Assembly: GCA_036320915.1 (NCBI GenBank) | Contig: JAXBDG010000007.1 | Span: 2,046,001 to 2,110,000 of the forward strand | Source of the DNA: Linnemannia elongata | Lineage: Eukaryota; Mortierellomycota; Mortierellomycetes; Mortierellales; Mortierellaceae | Length of the DNA stretch: 64,000 bases | Reading direction: 5' to 3' | Part shown: in pieces, positions 12,944-21,392 of the stretch | Numbering within the stretch: the stretch's first letter is position 1 | Layout: every line of letters starts with the position of its first letter | Translations under genes and position numbers: made by a program | Notes under the pieces: model-generated | Told to the model about the DNA's origin: nothing | Database searches by the model: none | The model's input: the letters and a program-made list of their open reading frames with translations, nothing else

Positions 12944-13325
12944 AACAAATCTATCGAACAATGGGCTTAATCTCAGCAGATCGTAGCAATAAGGCTACTC
13001 TGTTGCTTACAATACCACGTTCAATCAAAGTCCTCTGAAATGGATATATCTCGTGCTATATTAGACATTATAATTAGTGAGAAGCCTCACAAAGCTTTTA
13101 CTATCTGTAAGATTAATCCCAATTTCGTAAAATTCAGGACCGTGGCTCTATTTGTATTCAGCTAGGAATGGCATAGGACGGTAATCGTCTTGTTCTAGCA
13201 CGGATTATGACTTAGAGGCGTTTATCCATAACCCATCGGATGATAGCTTCGGGTCATTGCGTACTCAGGCAGGCATACCAAGTATCCGAATGAACGGTTA
13301 ATCTCACGCCGTGTGATTCCAAAAA
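12944..13325 (+). repeat. diverged repeat block A, copy 2
   Basis: 3' flank of LRR gene 2. It aligns by eye with 7959-8340, from AACAATGGGCTTAATCTCAG to the GGATGATAGCTTCGGG region. It has no open frame across it, which argues against block A being a gene. Confidence 0.6.
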
Positions 13326-13542
13326 AAATTGTAAGAATTGGTATTGGGTGTATACTTGGATCTATCTGTATGCATTATTTTGCCGCGAATTATATATCAT
13401 TTTTAATCCTGCAAATACCCGTTGTGATAGTTTGGCTACGGTGATTCGCTTAAAACATTTGAGAATATTGTCGAGAGAGAGAGGATATGAAGAATACAAG
13501 TAAAAGTGTTTTGGATCGTTGGAATTAATATGGTATTTGAGT

Positions 13543-14840
13543 GCAACATTCCGTTTTGTCGTCAATTCGTTCTGCTCGGTAATATCTGTCAAGAATCATT
13601 TCAACAAGCGTTTCTAAATTGTGCACACCCAAACGACCGCTCGCTGTGCAATGTATTGAACTCCAAGGTGGGCTATTTTTTAAGAGAATTCTAATATTTC
13701 TCACTAGAGGGTATGGTATGTGATTTAGATCAGTGTTATGGCTTTAGGAGTTTGAGTATTGAGGTGACATCAGCAGTTTGGGGACACAGTCGAGTTGTTC
13801 CTGAGTGCCTCAGATATCGCCCGAGCTCCATTGGACCCGATCAAGTTGCCCCACATGTTCAAAGTAGTCAGAGTCGAATTGACCTTGAGAGCCTCAGATA
13901 GCGCCTGAGCCCCGTTGAGTCTGATCGAGTTGTCATTCAAGCGCAAAATAGTTAGAGTCGAGTTGATCTTGAGTGCTTTAGACAACGCCTGTGCTCCGCT
14001 GTCTTCGATCGAGTTGTTCGAAATAGTCAAAGTGGTCAGAGTCGAGTTGGTCTTGAGTGACTCAGACAGCGCATGAGCTCCGTTGTCTCCGATCAAGTTT
14101 TCATCCAAGTACAAAGTAGTTAGAGTCGAGTTGATCTTGAGTGCCTTAGACAACGCCTGAGCTCCGCTGTCTCCGATCGAGTTGGTCGAAATGGTCAAAG
14201 TGGTCAGAGTCGAATTGGTCTTGAGTGCCTCAGACAGCGCTTGAGCTCCGTTGGGTCCGATCAAGTTGCACTCCAAGTCCAAAGTGGTCAGAGTCGAGTT
14301 GATTTTGAGTGCTTCAGATAGCGCTTGAGCTCCGTTCTCTTTGATCGAGTCGTCACACAAGTCCAAAGTGGTCAGAGTCGAGTTGATCTTGAGTGCTTCA
14401 GACAGCACATGAGCTCCCTTGTCTCCGATCAAGTTCCGGGTGATGCAAAGAGCGGTCAGAGTCGAGTTCACCTTGAGTGCCCCAGATAGCTTCTGAGCTT
14501 CGTCTTCGAACGGATTGTAAGTCAAAATCAAAGTAGTCATACTCCAGCTAGCCAAGACGTTAAGAGTTAATTTTTGCAATGCTGGTGCCGGTGATATCTT
14601 TTCATAGACAGATCTCTGAATCACTAGGCTTTGTATCAGGTGCTTGTTTCTCTCAATAGATTCCCTGCTGGGGCCATTATTCGACAGGACGACATAGTTG
14701 TAGAGTGGCGGTGTAAAAGAGTCGTTCCAATCCTGACACACACGCGCACAGGATGCAATGTCCTTGAGGCCAAGGCTGCTGGCGATCCTTGAGCGAATCT
14801 CATGTAGATCGAGGGGATGTGTCCGGAATATCTTAGTCAT
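13543..14840 (-). repeat. 1.3-kb direct repeat, unit 1 (LRR gene 3)
   Basis: Nearly identical to 15649-16940, same orientation. It covers about 220 bp of 3' flank plus the whole coding sequence. The shared 3' flank includes TTTCTAAATTGTGCACACCC and AGAGAATTCTAATATTTCTC. A recent tandem duplication is the simplest reading. Confidence 0.85.
13770..14840 (-). CDS. F-box-like / leucine-rich repeat protein 3
   Basis: Single-exon protein of 356 residues beginning MTKIFRTHPLDLHEIRS. It has the F-box-like N-terminus, the variable linker with PAPALQKLTLNVLAS, and about nine 28-residue LRRs. It is colinear with LRR gene 4 without indels after the start. Roughly 150 residues of the LRR core are identical to gene 4, while the linker, the first repeat and the last repeats differ. 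The ATG at 14840 matches the paralogues; the longer frame begins at a non-ATG codon. It faces LRR gene 2 (convergent). Confidence 0.85.
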   Translation of the reverse strand: MTKIFRTHPLDLHEIRSRIASSLGLKDIASCARVCQDWNDSFTPPLYNYVVLSNNGPSRESIERNKHLIQSLVIQRSVYEKISPAPALQKLTLNVLASWSMTTLILTYNPFEDEAQKLSGALKVNSTLTALCITRNLIGDKGAHVLSEALKINSTLTTLDLCDDSIKENGAQALSEALKINSTLTTLDLECNLIGPNGAQALSEALKTNSTLTTLTISTNSIGDSGAQALSKALKINSTLTTLYLDENLIGDNGAHALSESLKTNSTLTTLTISNNSIEDSGAQALSKALKINSTLTILRLNDNSIRLNGAQALSEALKVNSTLTTLNMWGNLIGSNGARAISEALRNNSTVSPNC

Positions 14841-15096
14841 TAGACTGATAAACGTGACCAAGACAGGGATGACTGCGAGTAGAATGATGATGGGTCACAA
14901 GAAGGTACGATAACGAAAGAGGAAAAAAAAGAGAGAGGTAAGGAGGAAGGAACGATATGAAGAGGATGAGCAAGGCGATAGTATTTGTTGAATGGTAGTC
15001 AATGGCATAGATAAAGATAGGAAGAGAGAGCAAGAGTACTAAGGGAAGGGAGGAGGCTAGAAACAGTTCCCGTTTTATGGTGCAAACATATAGAGG

Positions 15097-15148
15097 TATA
15101 TATAATAGTATGTAGAAGGGTCGGAGGCGCGGTAAGAAGAGGCGCAGT
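15097..15148 (-). promoter_or_regulatory. core promoter module, LRR gene 3
   Basis: On the minus strand, ACTGCGCCTC and GCGCCTCCGACCCTTC are followed about 10 bp later by a TATATATA box at about 15097-15106. The box lies about 260 bp before the ATG. Confidence 0.7.
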
Positions 15149-15420
15149 AGTGCACGACGTTGGTGACAGTATAGGCGCGCAGCAGATGAATATTCTATGA
15201 CACATTGGTTGAAAAGATTTTGTTCTAAAGAGGGACTCGGTTTCTTAGATATGTATTTAACGATTATTGATATGAACTAAAAAGCGGTGTGAGGCATCTC
15301 TTGAACCTGTATGCAATAACCAATGCTCGCGCTAGAGAATTTGTCACTTGATAAGGCGACCCTGGAAATTTTGAGGTCAAAATGCGGCTTTTCTAGGTCT
15401 CGTTTTCAATATTGCAATCG
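15149..15420. other. spacer upstream of LRR gene 3
   Basis: No gene or repeat was recognised. Confidence 0.3.
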
Positions 15421-15478
15421 GTTTGTGGCTGCCAAGAGTTCCAGCGACGTTGCTTTTTGAATCTTCGATATCAGTTCC
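15421..15478 (-). promoter_or_regulatory. conserved distal element, LRR gene 3
   Basis: Third copy, minus orientation. Read on the minus strand it has GATATCGAAGATTC, AAAAAGCAACGTCGCT and CTTGGCAGCCACAAAC. It lies about 580 bp before the ATG. Confidence 0.5.
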
Positions 15479-15648
15479 TTCTCTCATTCCCCATTATCAA
15501 TTGAAGTCATTTTGTTGATGCTTTGTTTACTTTTGAAAGTTTATTTTATGTGTAAAGAATATTTAGCTACTACAGTAAATCATGGTGGCCAATACCACGC
15601 AAGATACTGAATTAATAGTCGCCTTTATATGTCCCATCTGCCTCTTGA

Positions 15649-16940
15649 GCACAGCATTTCGTTTCGTTGCCAATTCGTTCTCCTTTGTAACATCTGTCAA
15701 GTATCATTTCAATAAGCGTTTCTAAATTGTGCACACCCAAAAGACCACTCGCTGTGCAATGTATTCAACTCCAAGGTGGGCTATTTTTTAAGAGAATTCT
15801 AATATTTCTCACTAGAGGGTATGTGATTCAGATCAGTGTTATGACTTTAGGAGTTTGAGTATAGAGGTGACATCAGCAGTTTGAGGACACAGTCGAGTTG
15901 TTCCTGAGTGCCTCAGATATCGCCCGAGCTCCATTATACCCAATCAAGTTGCCCCACAAGTTCAAAGTAGTCAGAGTCGAGTTAATCTTGAGAGCCTCAG
16001 ATAGGGCCTGAGCCCCGTTGAGTCCGATCGAGTTGTCATCCAAGCGCAAAATAGTTAGAGTCGAGTTGATCTTGAGTGCTTTAGACAACGCCTGTGCTCC
16101 GCTGTCTCCGACCGAGTTGTTCGAAATAGTCAAAGTGGTCAGAGTCGAGTTGGTCTTGAGTGACTCAGACAGCGCATGAGCTCCGTTGTCTCCGATCAAG
16201 TTTTCATCCAAGTACAAAGTAGTTAGAGTCGAGTTGATCTTGAGTGCCTTAGACAGCGCCTGAGCTCCGCTGTCTCCGATCGAGTTGGTCGAAATGGTCA
16301 AAGTGGTCAGAGTCGAATTGGTCTTGAGTGCCTCAGACAGCGCTTGAGCTCCGTTGGGTCCGATCAAGTTGCACTCCAAGTCCAAAGTGGTCAGAGTCGA
16401 GTTGATTTTGAGTGCTTCAGATAGCGCTTGAGCTCCGTTCTCTTTGATCGAGTCGTCACACAAGTCCAAAGTGGTCAGAGTCGAGTTGATCTTGAGTGCT
16501 TCAGACAGCACATGAGCTCCCTTGTCTCCGATCAAGTTCCGGGTGATGCAAAGAGCGGTCAGAGTCGAGTTCACCTTGAGTGCCTCAGATAGCGTCTGAG
16601 CTTCGTCTTCGAACGGATTGTGAGGCAAGATCAAAGTAGTCAGACTCGAGGTAGCCAAGACGTTAAGGGTTAATTTTTCCAGTGCTGGTGCCGGTGATAT
16701 CTTTTCATAGACAGATCTCTGAATCACCAGGCTTTGTATCAGATGCTTGTTTCTCTCAATAGATTCTATGCTGGGGCCATGATTCGACAGGATGACATAG
16801 TTGTAGAGTGGCGGTGTAAAAGAGTCGTTCCAATCCTGACACACACGCGCACAGGATGCAATGTCCTTGAGGCCAAGACTGCTGGCAATCCTTGAGCGAA
16901 TCTCATGTAGATCGAGGGGATGTGTCCGGAACACCTTCAT
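15649..16940 (-). repeat. 1.3-kb direct repeat, unit 2 (LRR gene 4)
   Basis: Partner of 13543-14840. Similarity is highest through the LRR core and the 3' flank, and it becomes lower but still visible upstream of the start codon. Confidence 0.85.
15873..16940 (-). CDS. F-box-like / leucine-rich repeat protein 4
   Basis: Single-exon protein of 355 residues beginning MKVFRTHPLDLHEIRS, closely related to LRR gene 3. The ATG at 16940 aligns with the other copies. The frame stays open for 60 codons upstream, but that part crosses leader sequence that is not preserved as protein in the paralogues. Differences from gene 3 cluster at about residues 45-110 and in the last three repeats. Those positions include predicted solvent-exposed LRR residues. 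Confidence 0.85.
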   Translation of the reverse strand: MKVFRTHPLDLHEIRSRIASSLGLKDIASCARVCQDWNDSFTPPLYNYVILSNHGPSIESIERNKHLIQSLVIQRSVYEKISPAPALEKLTLNVLATSSLTTLILPHNPFEDEAQTLSEALKVNSTLTALCITRNLIGDKGAHVLSEALKINSTLTTLDLCDDSIKENGAQALSEALKINSTLTTLDLECNLIGPNGAQALSEALKTNSTLTTLTISTNSIGDSGAQALSKALKINSTLTTLYLDENLIGDNGAHALSESLKTNSTLTTLTISNNSVGDSGAQALSKALKINSTLTILRLDDNSIGLNGAQALSEALKINSTLTTLNLWGNLIGYNGARAISEALRNNSTVSSNC

Positions 16941-17227
16941 AACGCTGCAGAACTCGACCGTGACGGGGATTATGACGAGTAGTGATGATGGGTCACAAGA
17001 TGGTGCGATAGCGAGGGAGAAATAAGGAAAAGAAGAAGGAACGAAATGAAGAAGATAAGCAAGACGATAGTGATGGGTAAAGGTATGGAAGATGACAGAA
17101 ACTAATTGTAAAAGCAACAAAGCAAGAGAGTGTGAAAGATGGGATGGTTGAGAGAAGCAAAAGAGACAAGAGTGCTAGGGAAAGTGGAAAGGCAAGAAAA
17201 CTTTTATCAAGTACAAAGAGAGAGGGA

Positions 17228-17279
17228 TATTTATACAGTGTGCAAAAGGACTGGAGGCTTAGTAAGTGGAGGTGCAGTG
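17228..17279 (-). promoter_or_regulatory. core promoter module, LRR gene 4
   Basis: A more diverged version: ACTGCACCTC and AAGCCTCCAGTCC on the minus strand, with TATAAATA about 9 bp downstream (17229-17236). The box lies about 290 bp before the ATG. Confidence 0.6.
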
Positions 17280-17547
17280 GTGAGGGCTAATGAAGGCGTG
17301 GCTGAGGAAAGCCAATGGAAGACGTGAAATTCGATTTTCATCCCAACACTCATGCATACAAAAATGGACGATTCCTCATTCATCATTTTTGCTTCACCCT
17401 CTCCAGAGTCATAATTCTAAGTGCCTTGACTCGTCCGACACAAAACCTTAAAATTGTTTAGTTTGCTGCAGTGGTAAAATGAGGAACAAAAATATGAAAT
17501 AACGACGCTACTGGGATATCTGATAGACAGCAACTCTTCTACAACCA

Positions 17548-17606
17548 GCTTGTGGCAGTCAAGCGTTCGTAGCGAAGTTGTATTGTGATCTTTCGATGTC
17601 GACTCT
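17548..17606 (-). promoter_or_regulatory. conserved distal element, LRR gene 4
   Basis: Fourth copy, minus orientation, with GACATCGAAAGATCAC, CGCTACGAACGCTTGAC and TGCCACAAGC. It lies about 610 bp before the ATG and is the most diverged of the four. Confidence 0.45.
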
Positions 17607-18762
17607 TTCTCCCCCCTCCTCATTATCATGCGAGGTCGTGTCGTCGATTTTTTGTTCTCATGCAATTGTATTTATTCTATTCAAGGGTTTTGCTAATATG
17701 GGGGAATTGTCGTCAAGCATCAGATTTTCACTTTGATATGACGCCACTAACTCAAGAGCTTTCTAACACCACCGATCCTAGAATTTCTAACATCGTGTCA
17801 ACACCAACTCGCCAGAACCATTTCAACCATCAGCGATCTAAAACGGCGTTGCTGACAAAGCAGACATAGAACTCTCTAAAAAAACAACCATACCTCAACT
17901 CATATATAAATAACAATCCACCACAAACTCTGTTCTTTATTAAACAACGTCACAACCAATCACCATTTCGCTCCTTCGTCCTTCTCCTTCCAACTCTTCA
18001 AGAGATCCACCTTAACCTTGTTGCACAGCCACAGTTTTACTTTTTTGAGACGCATTGATACTCAACGTACATTGGTTAGAAATGTGCTGTTGATGGTGAC
18101 ACAGTACGTAAAAAGAAGTGGAGTTGAGAGAATGAGGGCATGGCGTTCCATAGTCAGCCAGGAGAGGGTACAGTCCCACTGTGTTATGGTATGTGTACTG
18201 GTATGACTGTTCGGCGGCTATGGTTTTAGATTACTGAAATCGAGTGGATGTTAATGATGGGCACACATATTTTTTGTCAGACGCACAGTAGTGTCGGTAC
18301 CACATTTTGCAAGGGACGCATTAGGCGATTCACGAGCGGTAAAGTGCTGCAGAGGCCTTGTAAGGGCGCGCCAGCAACGAAGGTAAATGGGACGCCAGTG
18401 CTGCAGTACAGGTCATGGTGTTGATCTTCATGGCGCGAAAGGAAGTTGTGGTGTTTGTCTGGGTGGAAAGGGGATATAATGGTATATTAGGACAGAGAAG
18501 TGATGGGGTTGGCAAAGGAAGAGTGAGAGATAGAAGAGAGAGAGTAAGCCCAAATATACTTTGATACCAGTTCTTTGATTTCAGGCGCACCTTTTCTCGA
18601 AATAGAGCCGAGACCAATCTTGATTCCTGTATACTAGGGGTTCTTTAAAATAACTCGAATCTGCATTGCAGTCAATTGGCTTTGTGCGAGGGTGAATTAT
18701 CGTATTTTCATATCACCTCTTGGAGCGACATGCCATTGGCGAAAGTATTGCTGCATTTGGAT

Positions 18763-18767
<5 letters not shown>

Positions 18768-18802
<35 letters not shown>
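18768..18802 (+). repeat. poly(A) tract, 35 nt
   Basis: Uninterrupted A run. Together with the T run at 18948 it frames a 145-bp segment. This could be two inward-facing retroposed tails or simple slippage. Confidence 0.7.
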
Positions 18803-18804
<2 letters not shown>

Positions 18805-18947
18805 TTCTGCTAGAAATCAGGCGGAAAAGAATGAAAGAAATTAGTGTGTCAACATGCAGCACCACCTAACATGACAGAAGCCGAAAGAGTGCGCCAATTG
18901 TTCAACAGGCCCATATAGATACAGTCGCTGAAGGATGCACTGATTCA

Positions 18948-18975
18948 TTTTTTTTTTTTTTTTTTTTTTTTTTTT
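18948..18975 (+). repeat. poly(T) tract, 28 nt
   Basis: Uninterrupted T run that pairs with the upstream A run. Confidence 0.7.
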
Positions 18976-19574
18976 GGTGTTTTGCTTCTTTTAATTTGGG
19001 TTGCGCGATGAACTCTTGACCCTTCTTTCAGGCTCTCAAATGCCCCTATGAAGATTTCAGGAACAAAAGAGAATCCAAGAGTCGAGTCTTCATCTTCGCT
19101 TTGCCAACAAATGCATTTTTTTTCGATGGTATCAAAGTAGGGGTGGGGGTGAAAATTTAGGCACAGTTCATGACAGTGCTTGTGATAAACAAAAAAATAT
19201 ATAATGGGACGATGGTCTTAGCCTCAAGAGAGTGGTAGCGTCAAAACATAGAAAAACAAGCGCCATGAGAGAGAGAGAGAGAGAGGGTGTGTGTGTGTGT
19301 GTGAGTGTGTCCATTTTGCTTGTTTTATAGAAATGGTAATCAGTTGCGAGGACGGAGCACGGAGGAATGCACATTCTTTTATAATTGCTCAGGCATGCAT
19401 TTTTGATTTGGTTTGCACGAATGGCGCACAAACAACCAAAAGAACAGCAAGGGATGAGGCTCCAACTCACTTTATTACACATGGGCGTAGATGAATAACC
19501 ACCTCGCACTGCATTGTTTCCAGTTAGACTGGACGAGATGAAAGTGGGTTGTCCGAGGGATGGTGTGGAGCTAC

Positions 19575-20248
19575 CTAAGGGCACTGTACAGCCGTCATTG
19601 TTCCTAGAAGATGAAAATGAAGAGCTGTTGTTAATGGTCGAAAATGATAGAGAAACGTTGCACGCTACTCATTTCGCGTGGCGCTGGGGTTGAGCAAAAC
19701 ATAAGTTATGGCTTACCGGTCTGACAATAGATAATAGCTCCGTTTCCGTTCGTAGCCGTGAATGTCATAGCCATACCAATCTAGAATAAACGATTGAAAC
19801 AATGTTGTTAAGTACCTCGCATACTTGCTTCGTCACTCTCGTTTTTTGCGCCTCTCAAGATTGTATTGGCACGAAAAGGTATTCTTACATAGGTTGGCGC
19901 GGTCGGCTTGACAAGAGTGCAGGTAGTCAAGGAGATGACAGTGGTAGCGACGGGACACGGTCGTCCCTGAAGGTCCAAGAGGGCGCAAAGGTTTTGGTTG
20001 TCGACATAAACAAGGCGACCTAGGTATCGTCCATTGACGGCATACTTGGCATCGCCGAAAATTTGGTCCGACAGAGTTCCGGTAGCGGTGGCACACATGT
20101 TGTGGTTGATGCAAAGCGGGTCAGGGATCACAGTGAAGCCGGTAACCGTCATGACAGTTGGACCTGGAGCGCAGTTCGTGAAAGTGGTTATGCCTTGCGC
20201 GAAACCTCCCAAGGTCAAAGTGGTCAGGACAATAGAGATGGGCTTCAT
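19575..20248 (-). CDS. secreted ML-domain (NPC2-like) lipid-binding protein
   Basis: Three minus-strand exons, 19889-20248, 19717-19780 and 19575-19603, give 150 residues. A signal peptide (MKPISIVLTTLTLGGFAQG) is followed by a Cys-rich beta-sandwich-like sequence. The C-terminal part IGMAMTFTATNGNG and the closing Cys-containing strand match the pattern of MD-2-related lipid-recognition proteins, including fungal phosphatidylglycerol/phosphatidylinositol transfer proteins. Such proteins bind sterols or phospholipids in the vacuolar or secretory lumen. The third exon is only 29 nt. The ATG at 20248 was preferred over one 12 codons upstream because it begins the signal peptide and lies about 100 bp after a TATA box. 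Confidence 0.75.
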
Positions 20249-20344
20249 TTGATGGAAAGAGAGGGAATGAGTTGCTGTTGGCAAGAGGGTTTGAGGAATG
20301 AAGTGTAGGAGAGGAAGCAGAATCTATAGGTTGCCTGGTTGTAG

Positions 20345-20351
20345 CTTTATA
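20345..20351 (-). promoter_or_regulatory. TATA box of ML-domain gene
   Basis: TATAAAG on the minus strand, about 97 bp before the chosen ATG. Confidence 0.55.
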
Positions 20352-20355
20352 TTTA

Positions 20356-21392
20356 CAAAATTTCGGGTCGAGACTAGGACCTATTTTTTTCGGATACAAA
20401 TGTTTGTGCGTGTTTGTGATAGCTTGGTTTGTTTGCGCCATTTTCATTGTATGTTGTTTCTACTTTTCGTTTTATTGTTGTTTATGTTTATTTTTTTGGT
20501 TTGGCGCGAGGAAGTGGGCGCAGATGTCGGTTGTTTACTTCAAAAAAGACAAAAAAAAACTAACTGTCAGCAGCGCGTGCAGGTCGATTGGTATGAATGA
20601 GGCGCCCATCTCGATTGTTGAACAAAGTGCATGCATCTCTTCCTTAAACGGTTTAAGCAATGTTTGCGGGTCAGGATGTGGAGGTGGTCGGGGTAGGGAT
20701 GTAAAAGGATGAAAAGGAGGAGGAGGAAGATTGTGAGAGAAAATCAAACTCGGAGTACTTGCGCACGGATAACCGGACAATTCGTTTTGTTGTCAATTTT
20801 TTGGACAGAGACTTTTTTTTGTGTCGGGTATAGAGTCAGGAACTCCGTCGGGCTTCGAAACCAAACATCGAGCATGACAAAGGAAGGTTGTCAAACATTA
20901 GGCAACCGCCAACAAACAAGTATACCAGGAGTTGTTGTCCGTTCACGCGTGACCTAAACAAACACATATTTGCATGCTCACCACTGCATTTCCACAACCA
21001 TGGGCAAGAGAATGGAAAAAGGGGAAAGGGAGAGCATGAGAATGGAACGCAGAACGTACTTGTGCTTGTTTGGAGGAGGAAAGATGGGCGTAATGCTGAT
21101 CTCGGATAATTTTTCTTTGGAGGAAAATACGTGAAGGATCTGCACATTCTGCAATATTATCGAGCAAGGTGAGAAACACGGGAGAAGTAGGGAGGATTAA
21201 GAGGGATGATTCTAAAAACGATAACACACAAGTTCATGCATTTTTGCAAATTCCTTCTCCATCAAGAGACATACAAATCTGTTTGTTCACCTTTCTGTTT
21301 GTTCAAAAGATAGTAGCGAGAACACATAGTAAGACGTCATTGCGTGTCAGAACTTCCCTCCCCTCCTGATCCAGAGTGTAGAGCAGCTACAT
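20356..21392. other. intergenic, no gene seen
   Basis: Low-complexity sequence between the ML-domain promoter and the 3' end of the next gene. The ORFs present lack any recognisable domain. Confidence 0.4.

Larger units (their letters stand above)
17607..19574. other. gene-poor spacer with homopolymers
   Basis: No gene is supported. A minus-strand ORF inside 18330-18617 could encode a 33-residue peptide starting MKINTMTCTAALAS, but it has no second exon or family support. The stretch also holds A35, T28 and a GA/GT microsatellite (about 19266-19304). Confidence 0.4.

Noticed and set aside
16941..17120. 60-residue N-terminal extension of LRR gene 4
   Set aside because: It has no ATG at its start, crosses leader sequence, and is absent as a frame from LRR gene 3.
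18330..18617. Possible small secreted peptide MKINTMTCTAALAS on -
   Set aside because: Only 33 residues follow the likely ATG, with no mature domain and no partner exon. Not enough support.
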